31,202 bases of DNA, from positions 1 to 31,202 of the IMG/VR virus record IMGVR_UViG_3300032093_000562. One strand, 5' to 3'. A program made the translations under genes and the position numbers. This DNA is from a virus. Shown piece by piece: positions 22,525-30,441 of the stretch. The notes beneath the pieces were generated by a model. The model saw only the letters and a program-made list of their open reading frames with translations. It made no database searches and was not told where the DNA came from. Within the stretch, counting starts at the first letter, position 1. Every line of letters begins with the position of its first letter.

Positions 22525-23166
22525 TTATACGCCGAGCGGGTTGAGGTAGGAATGAACACCTTGGTTGAACTTAACCAGAACTTCTGGGTAAGCGTCATCC
22601 GGGGTGATGATGTCCACAATCCGCATAGCCAGCGTAGTGGTCGATGCACAGGTAGCCCAGTTAGTGCCAGTATCCAGTGCGGTGTTAGCCAGACCGGTAG
22701 TGGTGCTACCAGAGAAACCCGACAGGGGTGCGTTCTGACCGATTGCACCGCGAGCGCCGTTGGTCTTGGAACCAACAACCGTCGCAGCTTGGATCGAGTA
22801 AAGCTGATCGGGATCGTCGCACACCCGGATATAGATGTCGCGGTAGCCAGCCGTGTACGCGCCGGTAGGCAGGTACTGACCGAATACCGTGTACTTCAGG
22901 GTCGGGTCGGTGTAACGAACACCTACGCAGACGCCCAGAATACCCGCCGTACCGTCAGAAGAGGTAGCCGTGTATTTTGGAGCCACGGGGGTAGCCGTGA
23001 TTGCCGTGGGAACACCGTTGGTGTTCATGTAAATGACAGAACCCGTGAAGTACGCCGCAGCTACGTTGCTGGGGAGAAGATACTCACGGATTGCGCCACC
23101 GTTAAAGGCCTGTCCACCGATCAGGTTGACCGGCTTCAAGCCAAAAGGCGTTGCAGATGAAGCCAT
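22525..23166 (-). CDS. Capsid-associated (decoration-like) protein, 213 aa
   Basis: It starts MASSATPFGLKPVNLIGGQA with GGAG eight bases upstream. The opening SSATPFGLKPVNLIGGQAF with GAIREYLLPSNVAAAYFTGS is a recurrent start of phage head proteins encoded directly before the capsid protein. The rest is beta-rich with a VCVGVRYTDP strand and a YRDIYIRVCDDPDQLYSIQA segment. The C-terminal region has AMRIVDIITPDDAYPEVLVK. Position between scaffold-related genes and the capsid gene suggests a capsid cement or stabilising protein. That role is inferred. Confidence 0.82.
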   Translation of the reverse strand: MASSATPFGLKPVNLIGGQAFNGGAIREYLLPSNVAAAYFTGSVIYMNTNGVPTAITATPVAPKYTATSSDGTAGILGVCVGVRYTDPTLKYTVFGQYLPTGAYTAGYRDIYIRVCDDPDQLYSIQAATVVGSKTNGARGAIGQNAPLSGFSGSTTTGLANTALDTGTNWATCASTTTLAMRIVDIITPDDAYPEVLVKFNQGVHSYLNPLGV

Positions 23167-23180
23167 GTAAAAGTCTCCAG

Positions 23181-23636
23181 TTAGGTTCCGTTACCAAACC
23201 CGGTTCCGCGAGTTGTTGACGTTTTACGGTCAGAGAACAGCGGCATACGCGGGTCATTGTTACGCATAAAGTGGTTATCCACCGAATCCATTTGCCCCTG
23301 TGCTTGAGTTGCGTAGTACTCATCACGGGATTGGATCATTTCAATCGGGGCCTTGCAGAGCATGAGGCCACCGATCTCCACGTTTCCAGTAGCGGCATTC
23401 CCAAAGAGCATAAGCTCGGGATGATCCACTGCCTTCACCGGTTCCCATCCTTCCCGCAGCTTGCGCGATACGTTCGACGGATCAGCTTGCCCAAGTACAT
23501 GGGTGGCTACCCACCGATAACCGTACCCCGGCTGGGGAGTTGGGTCAGGAAGCGTGCTCGGTGGTGTGTACACCATACGAACAGGCCTCTTTTCGCGTGA
23601 TTCTAGTTCACGAGCCATTCTGGATTGGTCAGCCAT
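23181..23636 (-). CDS. Conserved 151-aa phage head-module protein
   Basis: I place the start at ATG 23636 (MADQSRMARELESREKRPV), because GGAGAG lies five bases upstream and the start overlaps the scaffold stop by eight bases. A longer frame from 23669 lies inside the scaffold gene. After a basic N-terminus come YTPPSTLPDPTPQPGYGYRW, KLREGWEPVKAVDHPELM, NVEIGGLMLCKAPIEMI and SRDEYYATQAQGQMDSVDNH, ending in a Gly/Thr-rich tail. This arrangement (YRW, GWE-V, the IGGLML-K-P-E helix, QMD-VDN) is a family I recall from many aquatic phages, always near the capsid gene. It may be a head-assembly or completion protein; function unknown. Confidence 0.83.
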   Translation of the reverse strand: MADQSRMARELESREKRPVRMVYTPPSTLPDPTPQPGYGYRWVATHVLGQADPSNVSRKLREGWEPVKAVDHPELMLFGNAATGNVEIGGLMLCKAPIEMIQSRDEYYATQAQGQMDSVDNHFMRNNDPRMPLFSDRKTSTTRGTGFGNGT

Positions 23637-24567
23637 TGCTTCTCTCCATTTTTGCCACTGCTTCAGCATATTGCTGCGGAGTCAAACCAAGACGTTTTGC
23701 TAGCGTAAGCTGCGACGTATTCAGTCTGATCTTTTTAGCTCCCGTGGAACGTGTCCCCGGTGCCACTACCGTCGCGGGCTTTTTGGAGCCATCACCAGAC
23801 GGCGATCTCGTTTCTGACTCCCCAAAGAAGTCTCGAAACGTCGATCTCAAGCGGGCGTTAAGGTGCCCGAAGTATTCATCAGTGCGGGGGTCTACCCCCG
23901 AATTCACTAGCTTTTGATGCAGCCCTAGTGCAAAGCTGGTCATTTCCTCATGGCCGGGAGTCCCGAACCACTGATTCTGCGCCTGCCACCGAAGAGTCTT
24001 TTCATCGACTTGCGGTGTTTGCGGAGTCTCTTGAGGTATATTTACAGGATAATCATCAACCTGTAAAGCGATTGGATTGAAATTTCTTGCCGATTGAGCG
24101 CGGAGTTGTGCATCGGTAAGCAATTGTTGTGCTTCAAGGATCGCGTCTGTATCCCCAAGCTCATATGCTTCCTTGTACTTTTTCTTCGCCATCTCAAGCG
24201 AAGTTTCCGCAGCGGTACGTGCCGTTTCAGCAAATTGCTTGCTGCCGGTATTTACCACTTCTTTAAGCTGGCGGTTCTCACTAATAAGCTGTTGCGCGAG
24301 GCGCTCAAGCTCAAGTTTCTCCCGCATCGTGGACTCTTTTGCCCGACGCTCATCATGCCGTGCGTGAGTAAGCTCCTTGATGCGTTTCTTCACACCCTCG
24401 GAGTAATTCTCAAGCTCGTCATCAGACGGCTCTTCCACCGGACGCGCAAGCGGCTTACGCCCCCTGTCTACCTCCGGGGTATCGTCAACAATCTCCAATT
24501 CAATCTCTTCACCCGCAGCCTCGGAAGGCCGCTCTGTCTCGTCAGGAAACTTGTAGTCGTCAGCCAT
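23629..24567 (-). CDS. Capsid scaffolding protein
   Basis: A 312-residue protein starting MADDYKFPDETERPSEAAGE with GGAG six bases before the ATG. The first 60 residues are strongly acidic (EEIELEIVDDTPE). ENYSEGVKKRIKELTHARHD at about 53-72 begins a long charged coiled coil that runs to about residue 155 (LERLAQQLISENRQLKEVVN, AAETSLEMAKKKYKEAYELG). The middle is Pro/Gln-rich, and the C-terminus is a basic helical segment (KKIRLNTSQLTLAKRLGLTP-QQYAEAVAKMER) that could bind the capsid protein. An acidic, mostly helical protein with a basic C-terminal helix, encoded just upstream of the capsid genes, is the usual build of scaffolds. No protease triad is visible. Confidence 0.86.
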   Translation of the reverse strand: MADDYKFPDETERPSEAAGEEIELEIVDDTPEVDRGRKPLARPVEEPSDDELENYSEGVKKRIKELTHARHDERRAKESTMREKLELERLAQQLISENRQLKEVVNTGSKQFAETARTAAETSLEMAKKKYKEAYELGDTDAILEAQQLLTDAQLRAQSARNFNPIALQVDDYPVNIPQETPQTPQVDEKTLRWQAQNQWFGTPGHEEMTSFALGLHQKLVNSGVDPRTDEYFGHLNARLRSTFRDFFGESETRSPSGDGSKKPATVVAPGTRSTGAKKIRLNTSQLTLAKRLGLTPQQYAEAVAKMERSNG

Positions 24568-24597
24568 ACATCACTCCATGCGCCATAGGCGGTTTAG

Positions 24598-25032
24598 TTA
24601 CACAGCAACGCGGGTTATTCCGCGAGGATCAAGTACTACGGCCTCGACCTGATCATCATTGATGACCCGGAACTCTTTGCCGTAAATCTTGAAACGCGTA
24701 CCGGTGTAGTTACGCACCAGCACGAAATCGCCCACCTTGCACCACGGCCCGGTAGGGAACTTGGTCTGATCCTTATAGGCGTCAGAACCCATCTTGAGGA
24801 CAAACAACACCGACGTTGCGTGCTCTTCAGCCCGCATTGCAGATGAGGCTTTCAACAGCGATGTACCGTCGAATTTCTCCGATACATCCGGCACGACACA
24901 CAGCAGCTTCCAACCCGTGGGGTCTGGCAGCATTGTCGCCCGTTGCTCTTCTGTTTCCGTGTCATCGGGCGTATCACGCTCAATGATCGGCTTCGGCATT
25001 GTCACGCCGTGAGGCAAGATAAAATCAGTCAT
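24598..25032 (-). CDS. GroES-like co-chaperonin
   Basis: The 144-residue protein starts at ATG 25032 (MTDFILPHGVTMPKPIIERD), with GGAG seven bases upstream; ATG 25035 is the alternative and a longer frame from 25053 is less likely. After a ~40-residue acidic extension the GroES fold begins: GWKLLCVVPD (40-49), a lid-like loop with EKFDGTSLLKAS (52-63), HATSVLFVLKMGSDAYKD and the hallmark GDFVLVRNYTGTRFKIYGKE (101-120) followed by FRVINDDQVEAVV (121-133). These correspond to GD-VL---Y-GTE-KI-GEEY-IL---DILAV in GroES. It overlaps the 64-aa gene by eight bases. It probably teams with the host GroEL to fold capsid protein, as T4 gp31 does; this role is inferred. Confidence 0.9.
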   Translation of the reverse strand: MTDFILPHGVTMPKPIIERDTPDDTETEEQRATMLPDPTGWKLLCVVPDVSEKFDGTSLLKASSAMRAEEHATSVLFVLKMGSDAYKDQTKFPTGPWCKVGDFVLVRNYTGTRFKIYGKEFRVINDDQVEAVVLDPRGITRVAV

Positions 25033-25219
25033 CATCAGTCTCCAGTTTCTCAAGCAGGTCCATCAAGTGTCGCTCTGCCAACGCTAGGCCCTGAATCACG
25101 CCGCAGAGGTGTTTGTACGCTTCAAAAGACTGACACTGACCGGTAGCAGCGTCGTCCGCGAAGTTGTTCATATCAGCGCGTATTTTGTCTCGCAATACGC
25201 GGGCGAAGTCATTCACCAT
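25025..25219 (-). CDS. 64-aa helical protein (hypothetical)
   Basis: It starts MVNDFARVLRDKIRADMNNF and runs as helices through SFEAYKHLCGVIQGLALAER to HLMDLLEKLETDDD. It is fully alpha-helical by composition, with Cys at 29 and 39 and an acidic end. The ATG lies three bases after the portal stop and its end overlaps the GroES-like start by eight bases, so it is coupled. Short helical proteins at this site between portal and scaffold genes are frequent in related phages as I recall. Possibly a head-assembly helper; function unknown. Confidence 0.78.
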   Translation of the reverse strand: MVNDFARVLRDKIRADMNNFADDAATGQCQSFEAYKHLCGVIQGLALAERHLMDLLEKLETDDD

Positions 25220-25222
25220 ACA

Positions 25223-27811
25223 TCAGTCCTTTTTAGCGGGGGGTTTCTTCTTGTCGGGACTCTCGGAACTCCCCGGCTCCGATTTATTGCGACTGGACTC
25301 CATGCCCAACCGCAGCCCTTCACGCATCTGGTTAGCGTCGTCCCTCTCTTTCTGGAGGCCCAACTTCAACCCTTCGCGTGTCTGATTAGCATCCTCACGT
25401 TCCTTGTCGAGGCCAAGTTTCAGTCCTTCACGGGCAAACTTGCCCTCCATCTCATCCTTTTTAAGCTCCATCGTGAGCATGGACTTCTCATACTCATGCT
25501 GCATCTGCTCACGCCGCAGCGCGAAGTCCTGCTCCATCTGCTCTCGCTTCAACTGAAGCTCCTCCATCGACCGCTGCATATCGGCCTGAACCCGCTGCCC
25601 TTGAATCTGAACCTCCTGCTGTTTGATCTGAAGCTCTTGCTGCTGCATCTGCACCACAGGGTCTTGCGCTTGCTGTTGCGCCTGCATCATCTGAGCCTGT
25701 TGTTGTGACTGCTGCAACTGCTGCTGGCTTGCTTGTGCCAGCATGGTCGAGAGAGCGACCTCCACCTCCGGCGTAAGCTGCTCCTCCTCGGGGGGCAGGG
25801 GCAGGCCAAGCTGACTCTCGATCTGCTGGCGATACTCAAACCCAACGTGGGCGGCGATGTGATCCTGCAACGCAGCCATGATCTGCTGAGCTTTCGGATT
25901 CTGCCCCATCTTCTGCTGGATCATGGGGTCTTGCATCATGGAGTTATGCACGGCGAGGTGTGCCGCGTGGTCCTGATGCCGGAACGCTTTTATCGGCTCA
26001 CTCATCAACGCTCGCGCATTCTCCGTCACGGGGTCCATCGGCTTGAGGTCATTCTTCAACGGCACCAGCTTGGCTGCGTTCTTTATCCCTAGAACGTCCA
26101 GCATTCCCCGGTGAAGCTCCGGTAGGTCGTAAATATCCGGGGCCATCTGAGCCATCTGAATAACGGCCTGATACTGCACGATCCGCTGGGCCATAGTAGC
26201 CGCGTTGGGATCGGACACCGGCAGGATGTCCACGTGCTCATAGTCTTCTTTCTTCGCCTTGGGCGTACCCGTCTCAGGCTCGTAGTTGTAGGAGTCCTCC
26301 GTGTAGTCACGGATGATCTCAGCGAGGAGCTTCAACTCCTGCTTCAACGTGTAGTGAATCCGCGCCTGAACAGCGGAGAGCGGTTTAAGCTGCCGCTCCA
26401 GAATCGCCAGCGTCGTACCAACCGGGGCTTGTGACCCCATGTCACTGATCTTCACATCTGCCGTAGCGGCGAAGCGGCGACCATCCTCAATGATAGTCCC
26501 CAGCAACTGGAGCAGAGTCTGGCTAGGCTCCTTATAAGGAAGGGGCAGAATGCTATCCCGGATAGTCCCGGACCCTACGTCCACATCCCTGAACTCACCG
26601 GGGGAGATCGGCGTGTCATCTCCCTTGATCCGCAGGCTACGTGATTTGAGTCCTCCGGGGAGGTTAGCCAGCGTACCGGCGTCCACAAGCTGACGGGTCA
26701 GCGACGTAGCCGACTTGGCGAAGTTACCGATCAAGTGGAACAGGCCGAAGCCATATGAGCCAAAGCCGGGGATGTACTGATAGTGGACGAAGTGCTGACG
26801 CTTCAAGTTCAAGTCGTCTTCTTCCCGCCAGTTGCGGCGGATAGCCAGTACGTCATTAGACCCTTTGATCAGGGTGACCACATACGGCAGGGCAACGTCG
26901 TTCTCGTCCCCGTCGAGGTTCAGGTCCGCATGTGCCTCGTACAGCGTGTACCGCTCATCGTGGATGTCGCTGAACCCCGTCTCGCTGTCCTTCGCCTTCT
27001 TTATATCACTGCGGGTCTTGTCTGGGTCTGGGAGGTCAATGTCCCGGTAGAAGCCAGCCTGCTGTAACCGCTTGATTTCATTCTTGGTTTTACGCATCAC
27101 GTGGGTGACGCGGTGGCACATATAGATGTCAGACACGCCGTATGGCAGCACGACATCCTCTGCCGGGATGAACACAGCGATCTGGCGACCCAGACTTGGG
27201 TCGTAATAGATTTTCTTGAACGCGGAACCCGTCGCGGGCAGGTTCCACAGCATCTTCTCATGCTCCGGGCGGTACTCGATCATCCGCTCCGTAAGCTGAT
27301 AGTTCATGTCTTCTTTGACGCGGTGGGCAGCCTCTAGCTTCTCAGAGGTTTCCTTGCCAATGATCTTCGTCATCACCGGCCCGCTCGACGGGAATGTCTC
27401 CATCACCGTCTCGGCTTGGAACCTGACCACAGCCTCTGTGATCATGGGGTGGACGACGCCACAGGCCCCGCTCCACGGCTCCATCCGCTCCTCGTATTTG
27501 AGGCCCATCAACTTCAGGCCTTCAACATACGTCTCTTCCCAGTCTTTGCGACTGGCAAGATCATTCTCAATATCGCCAGCAAGTTCTTCAGCCATTGACT
27601 GAAGCGCCGACTCGTCCATTGTCTCAGCCAAGTTATCGCTGAACCCGCCACCCAGACCGTCTGCACCGGGTTCGATCTCGATCTCCATACCGTCTGCGTT
27701 TATCCGCACGGCTTCCGGGTCTTCAATCTCAATCTCCAACGCCGGGGTATCTTCGCCCAACAGATCGGCCAGCCCGGACGGGGCACGGTTCAACGCCTTG
27801 TCGATGCTCAT
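25223..27811 (-). CDS. Portal protein, 862 aa with repeated C-terminal coiled coil
   Basis: It follows the terminase genes. After an acidic N-terminal ~85 residues the portal core begins (LASRKDWEETYVEGLKLMGL, then EPWSGACGVVHPMITEAVVR, FQAETVMETFPSSGPVMTKI) with a wing/stem-like segment (GSYGFGLFHLIGNFAKSATS, then LTRQLVDAGTLANLPGGLKS). From about residue 690 the protein is Gln/Glu-rich coiled coil (LAQASQQQLQQSQQQAQMMQ), and residues 794-847 hold nearly three copies of an 18-residue unit, REGLKLGLDKEREDANQT. The length exceeds P22-type portals of about 725 residues; the extra is this tail, which could form a barrel or contact packaged DNA. It starts by TAATG overlap with the 89-aa gene. The portal assignment is firm by context and motifs, the exact family less so. 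Confidence 0.9.
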   Translation of the reverse strand: MSIDKALNRAPSGLADLLGEDTPALEIEIEDPEAVRINADGMEIEIEPGADGLGGGFSDNLAETMDESALQSMAEELAGDIENDLASRKDWEETYVEGLKLMGLKYEERMEPWSGACGVVHPMITEAVVRFQAETVMETFPSSGPVMTKIIGKETSEKLEAAHRVKEDMNYQLTERMIEYRPEHEKMLWNLPATGSAFKKIYYDPSLGRQIAVFIPAEDVVLPYGVSDIYMCHRVTHVMRKTKNEIKRLQQAGFYRDIDLPDPDKTRSDIKKAKDSETGFSDIHDERYTLYEAHADLNLDGDENDVALPYVVTLIKGSNDVLAIRRNWREEDDLNLKRQHFVHYQYIPGFGSYGFGLFHLIGNFAKSATSLTRQLVDAGTLANLPGGLKSRSLRIKGDDTPISPGEFRDVDVGSGTIRDSILPLPYKEPSQTLLQLLGTIIEDGRRFAATADVKISDMGSQAPVGTTLAILERQLKPLSAVQARIHYTLKQELKLLAEIIRDYTEDSYNYEPETGTPKAKKEDYEHVDILPVSDPNAATMAQRIVQYQAVIQMAQMAPDIYDLPELHRGMLDVLGIKNAAKLVPLKNDLKPMDPVTENARALMSEPIKAFRHQDHAAHLAVHNSMMQDPMIQQKMGQNPKAQQIMAALQDHIAAHVGFEYRQQIESQLGLPLPPEEEQLTPEVEVALSTMLAQASQQQLQQSQQQAQMMQAQQQAQDPVVQMQQQELQIKQQEVQIQGQRVQADMQRSMEELQLKREQMEQDFALRREQMQHEYEKSMLTMELKKDEMEGKFAREGLKLGLDKEREDANQTREGLKLGLQKERDDANQMREGLRLGMESSRNKSEPGSSESPDKKKPPAKKD
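25271..25432 (-). repeat. 54-base coding repeats in the portal C-terminus
   Basis: Nearly three tandem copies of a 54-base unit encoding REGLKLGLDKEREDANQT and its variants. The third copy is truncated and diverged. The DNA copies differ mostly at third codon positions, so the repeat is conserved at protein level. Confidence 0.8.
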
Positions 27812-28080
27812 TATCGGCTCCTCAATCTCGCCCGGTTTGTGGCGGGATTATATACATAATCTTTAACTTTTCCTCCCTTGCTCAGTTTGACAGCGCGATC
27901 TTTCGCTCGCTCTTCTGCTGTCATGCTGTCTCGGGAAGCGCCTTCAGCGGTCAGCGTACCATCTTCGCGCATATGGCCCCGCTGTATAAGAATCTTTTTA
28001 GCCATCTCCTCATCCCCGCCGACTTGTGCAGTGAGGCGTTTGAGCAGGCTGTATCGACCCATGTGCTGCTGAGTAACCAT
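27811..28080 (-). CDS. 89-aa basic protein between terminase and portal
   Basis: It starts MVTQQHMGRYSLLKRLTAQV and continues GGDEEMAKKILIQRGHMRED, TLTAEGASRDSMTAEERAKD and RAVKLSKGGKVKDYVYNPAT, ending NRARLRSR. Its ATG overlaps the terminase stop as ATGA, and its stop overlaps the portal start as TAATG. The SKGGKVKDYVYNPATNRA block is recurrent in related phages as I recall, and its KGGKV core also occurs in the tails of the basic-protein run near 19 kb. Mainly helical N-terminus with a charged end. Perhaps a packaging or head-completion factor; function unknown. Confidence 0.8.
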   Translation of the reverse strand: MVTQQHMGRYSLLKRLTAQVGGDEEMAKKILIQRGHMREDGTLTAEGASRDSMTAEERAKDRAVKLSKGGKVKDYVYNPATNRARLRSR

Positions 28081-29603
28081 CAGTAATACGCTGCCTTTCT
28101 GGGAGCATACTGGTAAGGCAAGTCTACCTCATCTGATGGGAGAGTAATAAACCCACCTTGTCTAAACCGCATAAGGGCAAGTGTGGTGGAGTCCACCAAG
28201 TCGTCGTTTCTCCCCGCCGGGAAGTCGTTACACTCCTCCATAACCTCTCGTGCCCAGCGCCGGTCAGGTGCCCACACGATCCCTGCGGAGAACAAATCAG
28301 CCACGGCATTGACCCGACTGATCTTGTCCTGACCCTTACCCGGAGTGAACTCCCCCAGCGGTACGCCCATCCGCCGCATCTCTTGATACAGCGCGGCACC
28401 GTTGGATTTCTTCTCCACAATGAAGGCATCCGGTTCCCACTCCTTATACTCCTCCAACACCATTCTCTTTAGCTCTGGAAACTCCATACGCTTCTTTATG
28501 GCGTTTAGAAGTATTATGTTGTGGTTGTTTGTTTCTTCATTGAAGAATATCCCCCACGTAGTAAGGGCGTTGTAGTCAGCCCGGTTGGATGTCTCCTGTG
28601 CAGCATCCAGAGCCATAATAATGAAGTCACACTGAGGCGGGTCGTCCTTCTCCCATATCTGCCACCACTCCCTCTTTATTAACGCACCTTCTTCCGCCGT
28701 GGGCTGCTGCATATACTGGGCTTGCCAGTACCGGGGGTCCATGCCCGCCCGCTTCGCCATCAACTCCTCCATCGGCCAGAAATCCGGCCACAGAGGCTTA
28801 TCGTTCAAGATGGCAGGGAATTCGACTACCTCCCACTCATCTGCGTCATCATTCCTCGTCATGTGGTCGATGATCTGCCCGGTCAGGTCAAGTTTTGACC
28901 ACCGCGTCATCACCACGATGATGGCACCACCCGGCATCAGTCGCTGTATGGGGCCTGACTGGAACCACTCCCATGCGGGGATGAAGACATCTGGTCTTCC
29001 TTGCTTGGCTTCCTGCTCTGAGTGAGGATCATCAATAATAAATAAGTCAGCGCCGCGCCCAGCGAGAGCACCGCCCACACCAATAGCAAAATACTCCCCG
29101 TTAAAGTTAGTACCCCATCGGCTAGCCGACTTACTGTCTGCTTGAAGCTCAACTTGCGGAAAAACCTCACTGTACAGGTCGCTCCCTACCAGATTTCGTA
29201 CTCGTCTACCGAAGTTCACCGCCAGATCGGCAGTGTGCGAGGCCATGATGATCTTCTTCTGAGGGAACTTCCCCAGAAACCATGCTGGGGCAAGGTAGGA
29301 AATCATCTCCGACTTGCCATGTCGGGGGGCAATGTTGACGATCACCCGCTTTTTCTTACCTGATGCAATTTCTTCAAAGATTCGGGCCAGTTTTCTGTGG
29401 TGTGGCCCCACCATATAGCCCGGATACACATGCTGAATGAAGTCCAGAAAGGACTCGCGGCTCTTCAACTGTGTAATTTGCGCCTGATACTGCTTCAAAA
29501 GCTCCGCTACACGCCGTTTTTCCTTGTCCGGGAGGGTGGGCAGGGCGTTTTTCAGCTTCTGAATGTCAGAAAGTGACAGTTTTGGGCCGATTTGGGTCGT
29601 CAT
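28080..29603 (-). CDS. terL: Terminase large subunit
   Basis: A 507-residue ATPase/nuclease that pumps DNA into the procapsid through the portal. Walker A is APRHGKSE (92-99), Walker B with catalytic acid LFIIDDPH (187-194), and the coupling motif VVMTRW (230-235). The RNase H-like nuclease has Asp333 (IIMALDAA), Glu397 (FIVEKKSNG) and Asp468/Asp471 (NDDLVDS). The length and motifs are those of a full-length enzyme. The ATG overlaps the small-subunit stop as ATGA, and its own stop overlaps the next ATG as ATGA. Headful or cos packaging cannot be told from this sequence. Confidence 0.95.
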   Translation of the reverse strand: MTTQIGPKLSLSDIQKLKNALPTLPDKEKRRVAELLKQYQAQITQLKSRESFLDFIQHVYPGYMVGPHHRKLARIFEEIASGKKKRVIVNIAPRHGKSEMISYLAPAWFLGKFPQKKIIMASHTADLAVNFGRRVRNLVGSDLYSEVFPQVELQADSKSASRWGTNFNGEYFAIGVGGALAGRGADLFIIDDPHSEQEAKQGRPDVFIPAWEWFQSGPIQRLMPGGAIIVVMTRWSKLDLTGQIIDHMTRNDDADEWEVVEFPAILNDKPLWPDFWPMEELMAKRAGMDPRYWQAQYMQQPTAEEGALIKREWWQIWEKDDPPQCDFIIMALDAAQETSNRADYNALTTWGIFFNEETNNHNIILLNAIKKRMEFPELKRMVLEEYKEWEPDAFIVEKKSNGAALYQEMRRMGVPLGEFTPGKGQDKISRVNAVADLFSAGIVWAPDRRWAREVMEECNDFPAGRNDDLVDSTTLALMRFRQGGFITLPSDEVDLPYQYAPRKAAYY

Positions 29604-30151
29604 TGTAGAAGATTTTGCGAACTTTCAGGTTCCACGGCGTATTCGATGTTCTCAAGCACCGACAAAAGCTCTTTCTCGACCTCTTCTATAGGCTTTATCT
29701 GGATCGTCATCTCTGTGCGCTTCTTGAAGGCATCTACGCCATCGATCTCCCCGAGCTTTGTCAGGGCTGCGATGCGATCTTTGGGCATCTGGGCGTGTTC
29801 TACTTCTTGCACCAGCTTATTAATGACGTACAACTTCAACTCAGATAGCTCATCGACCAACATACATTTGGTCTGAGCAACCATTCCGGCCAGATACGCC
29901 ATTGTCTCGTTGGGGTAGCGGTTGTAATCCGGGCGATGTTTGGGGTTCTGCATCATCTGCTGCGCCAGATCGTGAGCTTCCATCCTGTGTTGGCTGCCGG
30001 GGACTACGGGCACGCCTGTGAGATCGGACAATAGCTTGATTGTCCTCACCCGCATTTCCAATTCTTCGTTCGGTGTTAACTCTGGAAAGGCTTCCGACGC
30101 TTTCTTGGGCAGCGGAATATCGTCTTCGATGTCTGGAATTAACATATCCAT
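29600..30151 (-). CDS. terS: Terminase small subunit (probable)
   Basis: A 183-residue protein starting MDMLIPDIEDDIPLPKKASE. LTPNEELEMRVRTIKLLSDL begins a helical N-terminal region. NETMAYLAGMVAQTKCMLVD continues the helices, and RIAALTKLGEIDGVDAFKKR followed by TEMTIQIKPIEEVEKELLSV is the typical small-terminase end (ALxKLGExxGVDAFxxRTEx). It lies directly before, and overlaps as ATGA, the large terminase, as expected. No good ribosome site precedes ATG 30151; an in-frame ATG at 30145 is an alternative. It would bind the packaging site and deliver DNA to the large subunit. Assigned by position and pattern. Confidence 0.82.
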   Translation of the reverse strand: MDMLIPDIEDDIPLPKKASEAFPELTPNEELEMRVRTIKLLSDLTGVPVVPGSQHRMEAHDLAQQMMQNPKHRPDYNRYPNETMAYLAGMVAQTKCMLVDELSELKLYVINKLVQEVEHAQMPKDRIAALTKLGEIDGVDAFKKRTEMTIQIKPIEEVEKELLSVLENIEYAVEPESSQNLLQ

Positions 30152-30188
30152 AGGCGAAGTATACGTCCGAATTTGGAAAGTGAAAATA

Positions 30189-30218
30189 AATATACAACGA
30201 AAAATGGCATGGTACCAA
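30189..30218 (-). promoter_or_regulatory. Candidate sigma70-type promoter for the structural genes
   Basis: On the minus strand TTGGTA (30218-30213) and TATATT (30194-30189) are 18 bases apart, matching four and five of six consensus bases. The start of transcription would lie about 30 bases before the small-terminase ATG. The surrounding DNA is AT-rich, unlike the rest of the window. Confidence 0.5.
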
Positions 30219-30315
30219 ATCGATGACCGGGGGGTGTTTCCAGATTTGAAAAATTGTGGGGTGGTTTATGCAAATTAAAGCGTAGCGGCGCGGGCGGGAC
30301 TCCGAAGCTGACATC

Positions 30316-30337
30316 GGGGGGTGGGGGGTGGGTGGGG
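30316..30337 (+). other. G-quadruplex-forming G tract
   Basis: Four runs of 6, 6, 3 and 4 G are separated by single T residues. Four runs of at least three G with one-base loops are the most stable class of predicted quadruplex. Confidence 0.75.
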
Positions 30338-30388
30338 TTTGCCTAGCCAAACTCGACAAATACGGCGACAGCGCCCATAGTTCACCCA

Positions 30389-30411
30389 TCGCCTAGCACA
30401 CTGCTAGGCGA
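30389..30411. repeat. Perfect 10-bp inverted repeat, 3-base spacer
   Basis: TCGCCTAGCA and TGCTAGGCGA are exact inverted copies around CAC, about 46 bases before the plus-strand ATG. There is no T-run, so a terminator is unlikely; an operator or an RNA hairpin is possible. Confidence 0.85.
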
Positions 30412-30412
30412 C

Positions 30413-30441
30413 GGCTCACCGTTAGCCTTCCTAACGGTAAC
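30413..30441 (+). repeat. Flanking direct repeat, upstream copy
   Basis: This 29-base segment matches 31138-31166 at 23 of 29 positions. The mismatches are mainly in the hairpin centre, while the arms GGCT, ACCGTTAG, CCTAACG and TAAC are kept. Confidence 0.75.
30418..30438. repeat. Perfect 8-bp inverted repeat in the leader of the plus-strand gene
   Basis: ACCGTTAG and CTAACGGT flank CCTTC. The repeat ends five bases before the GGAG ribosome site (30444-30447) of the gene at 30457, so a hairpin there could affect translation. It is also part of the direct repeat at 30413-30441. Confidence 0.85.

Noticed and set aside
23637-23669. Upstream ATG at 23669 for the 151-aa gene
   Set aside because: It lies deeper inside the scaffold gene and lacks the GGAGAG that precedes ATG 23636.
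23629-24567. Scaffold gene as a protease-scaffold fusion
   Set aside because: No Ser-His or Ser-Lys catalytic motif and no protease-like N-terminus; it starts with an acidic disordered region.
30246-30274. Plus-strand promoter with TTGAAA at 30246
   Set aside because: Possible -10 boxes at 15-17 bases match only three of six consensus positions.
29850-30389. 179-codon minus-strand frame overlapping the small terminase
   Set aside because: It runs out of frame through the terminase gene, is rich in Ser/Arg/Pro/His without motif, and would span the promoter region.
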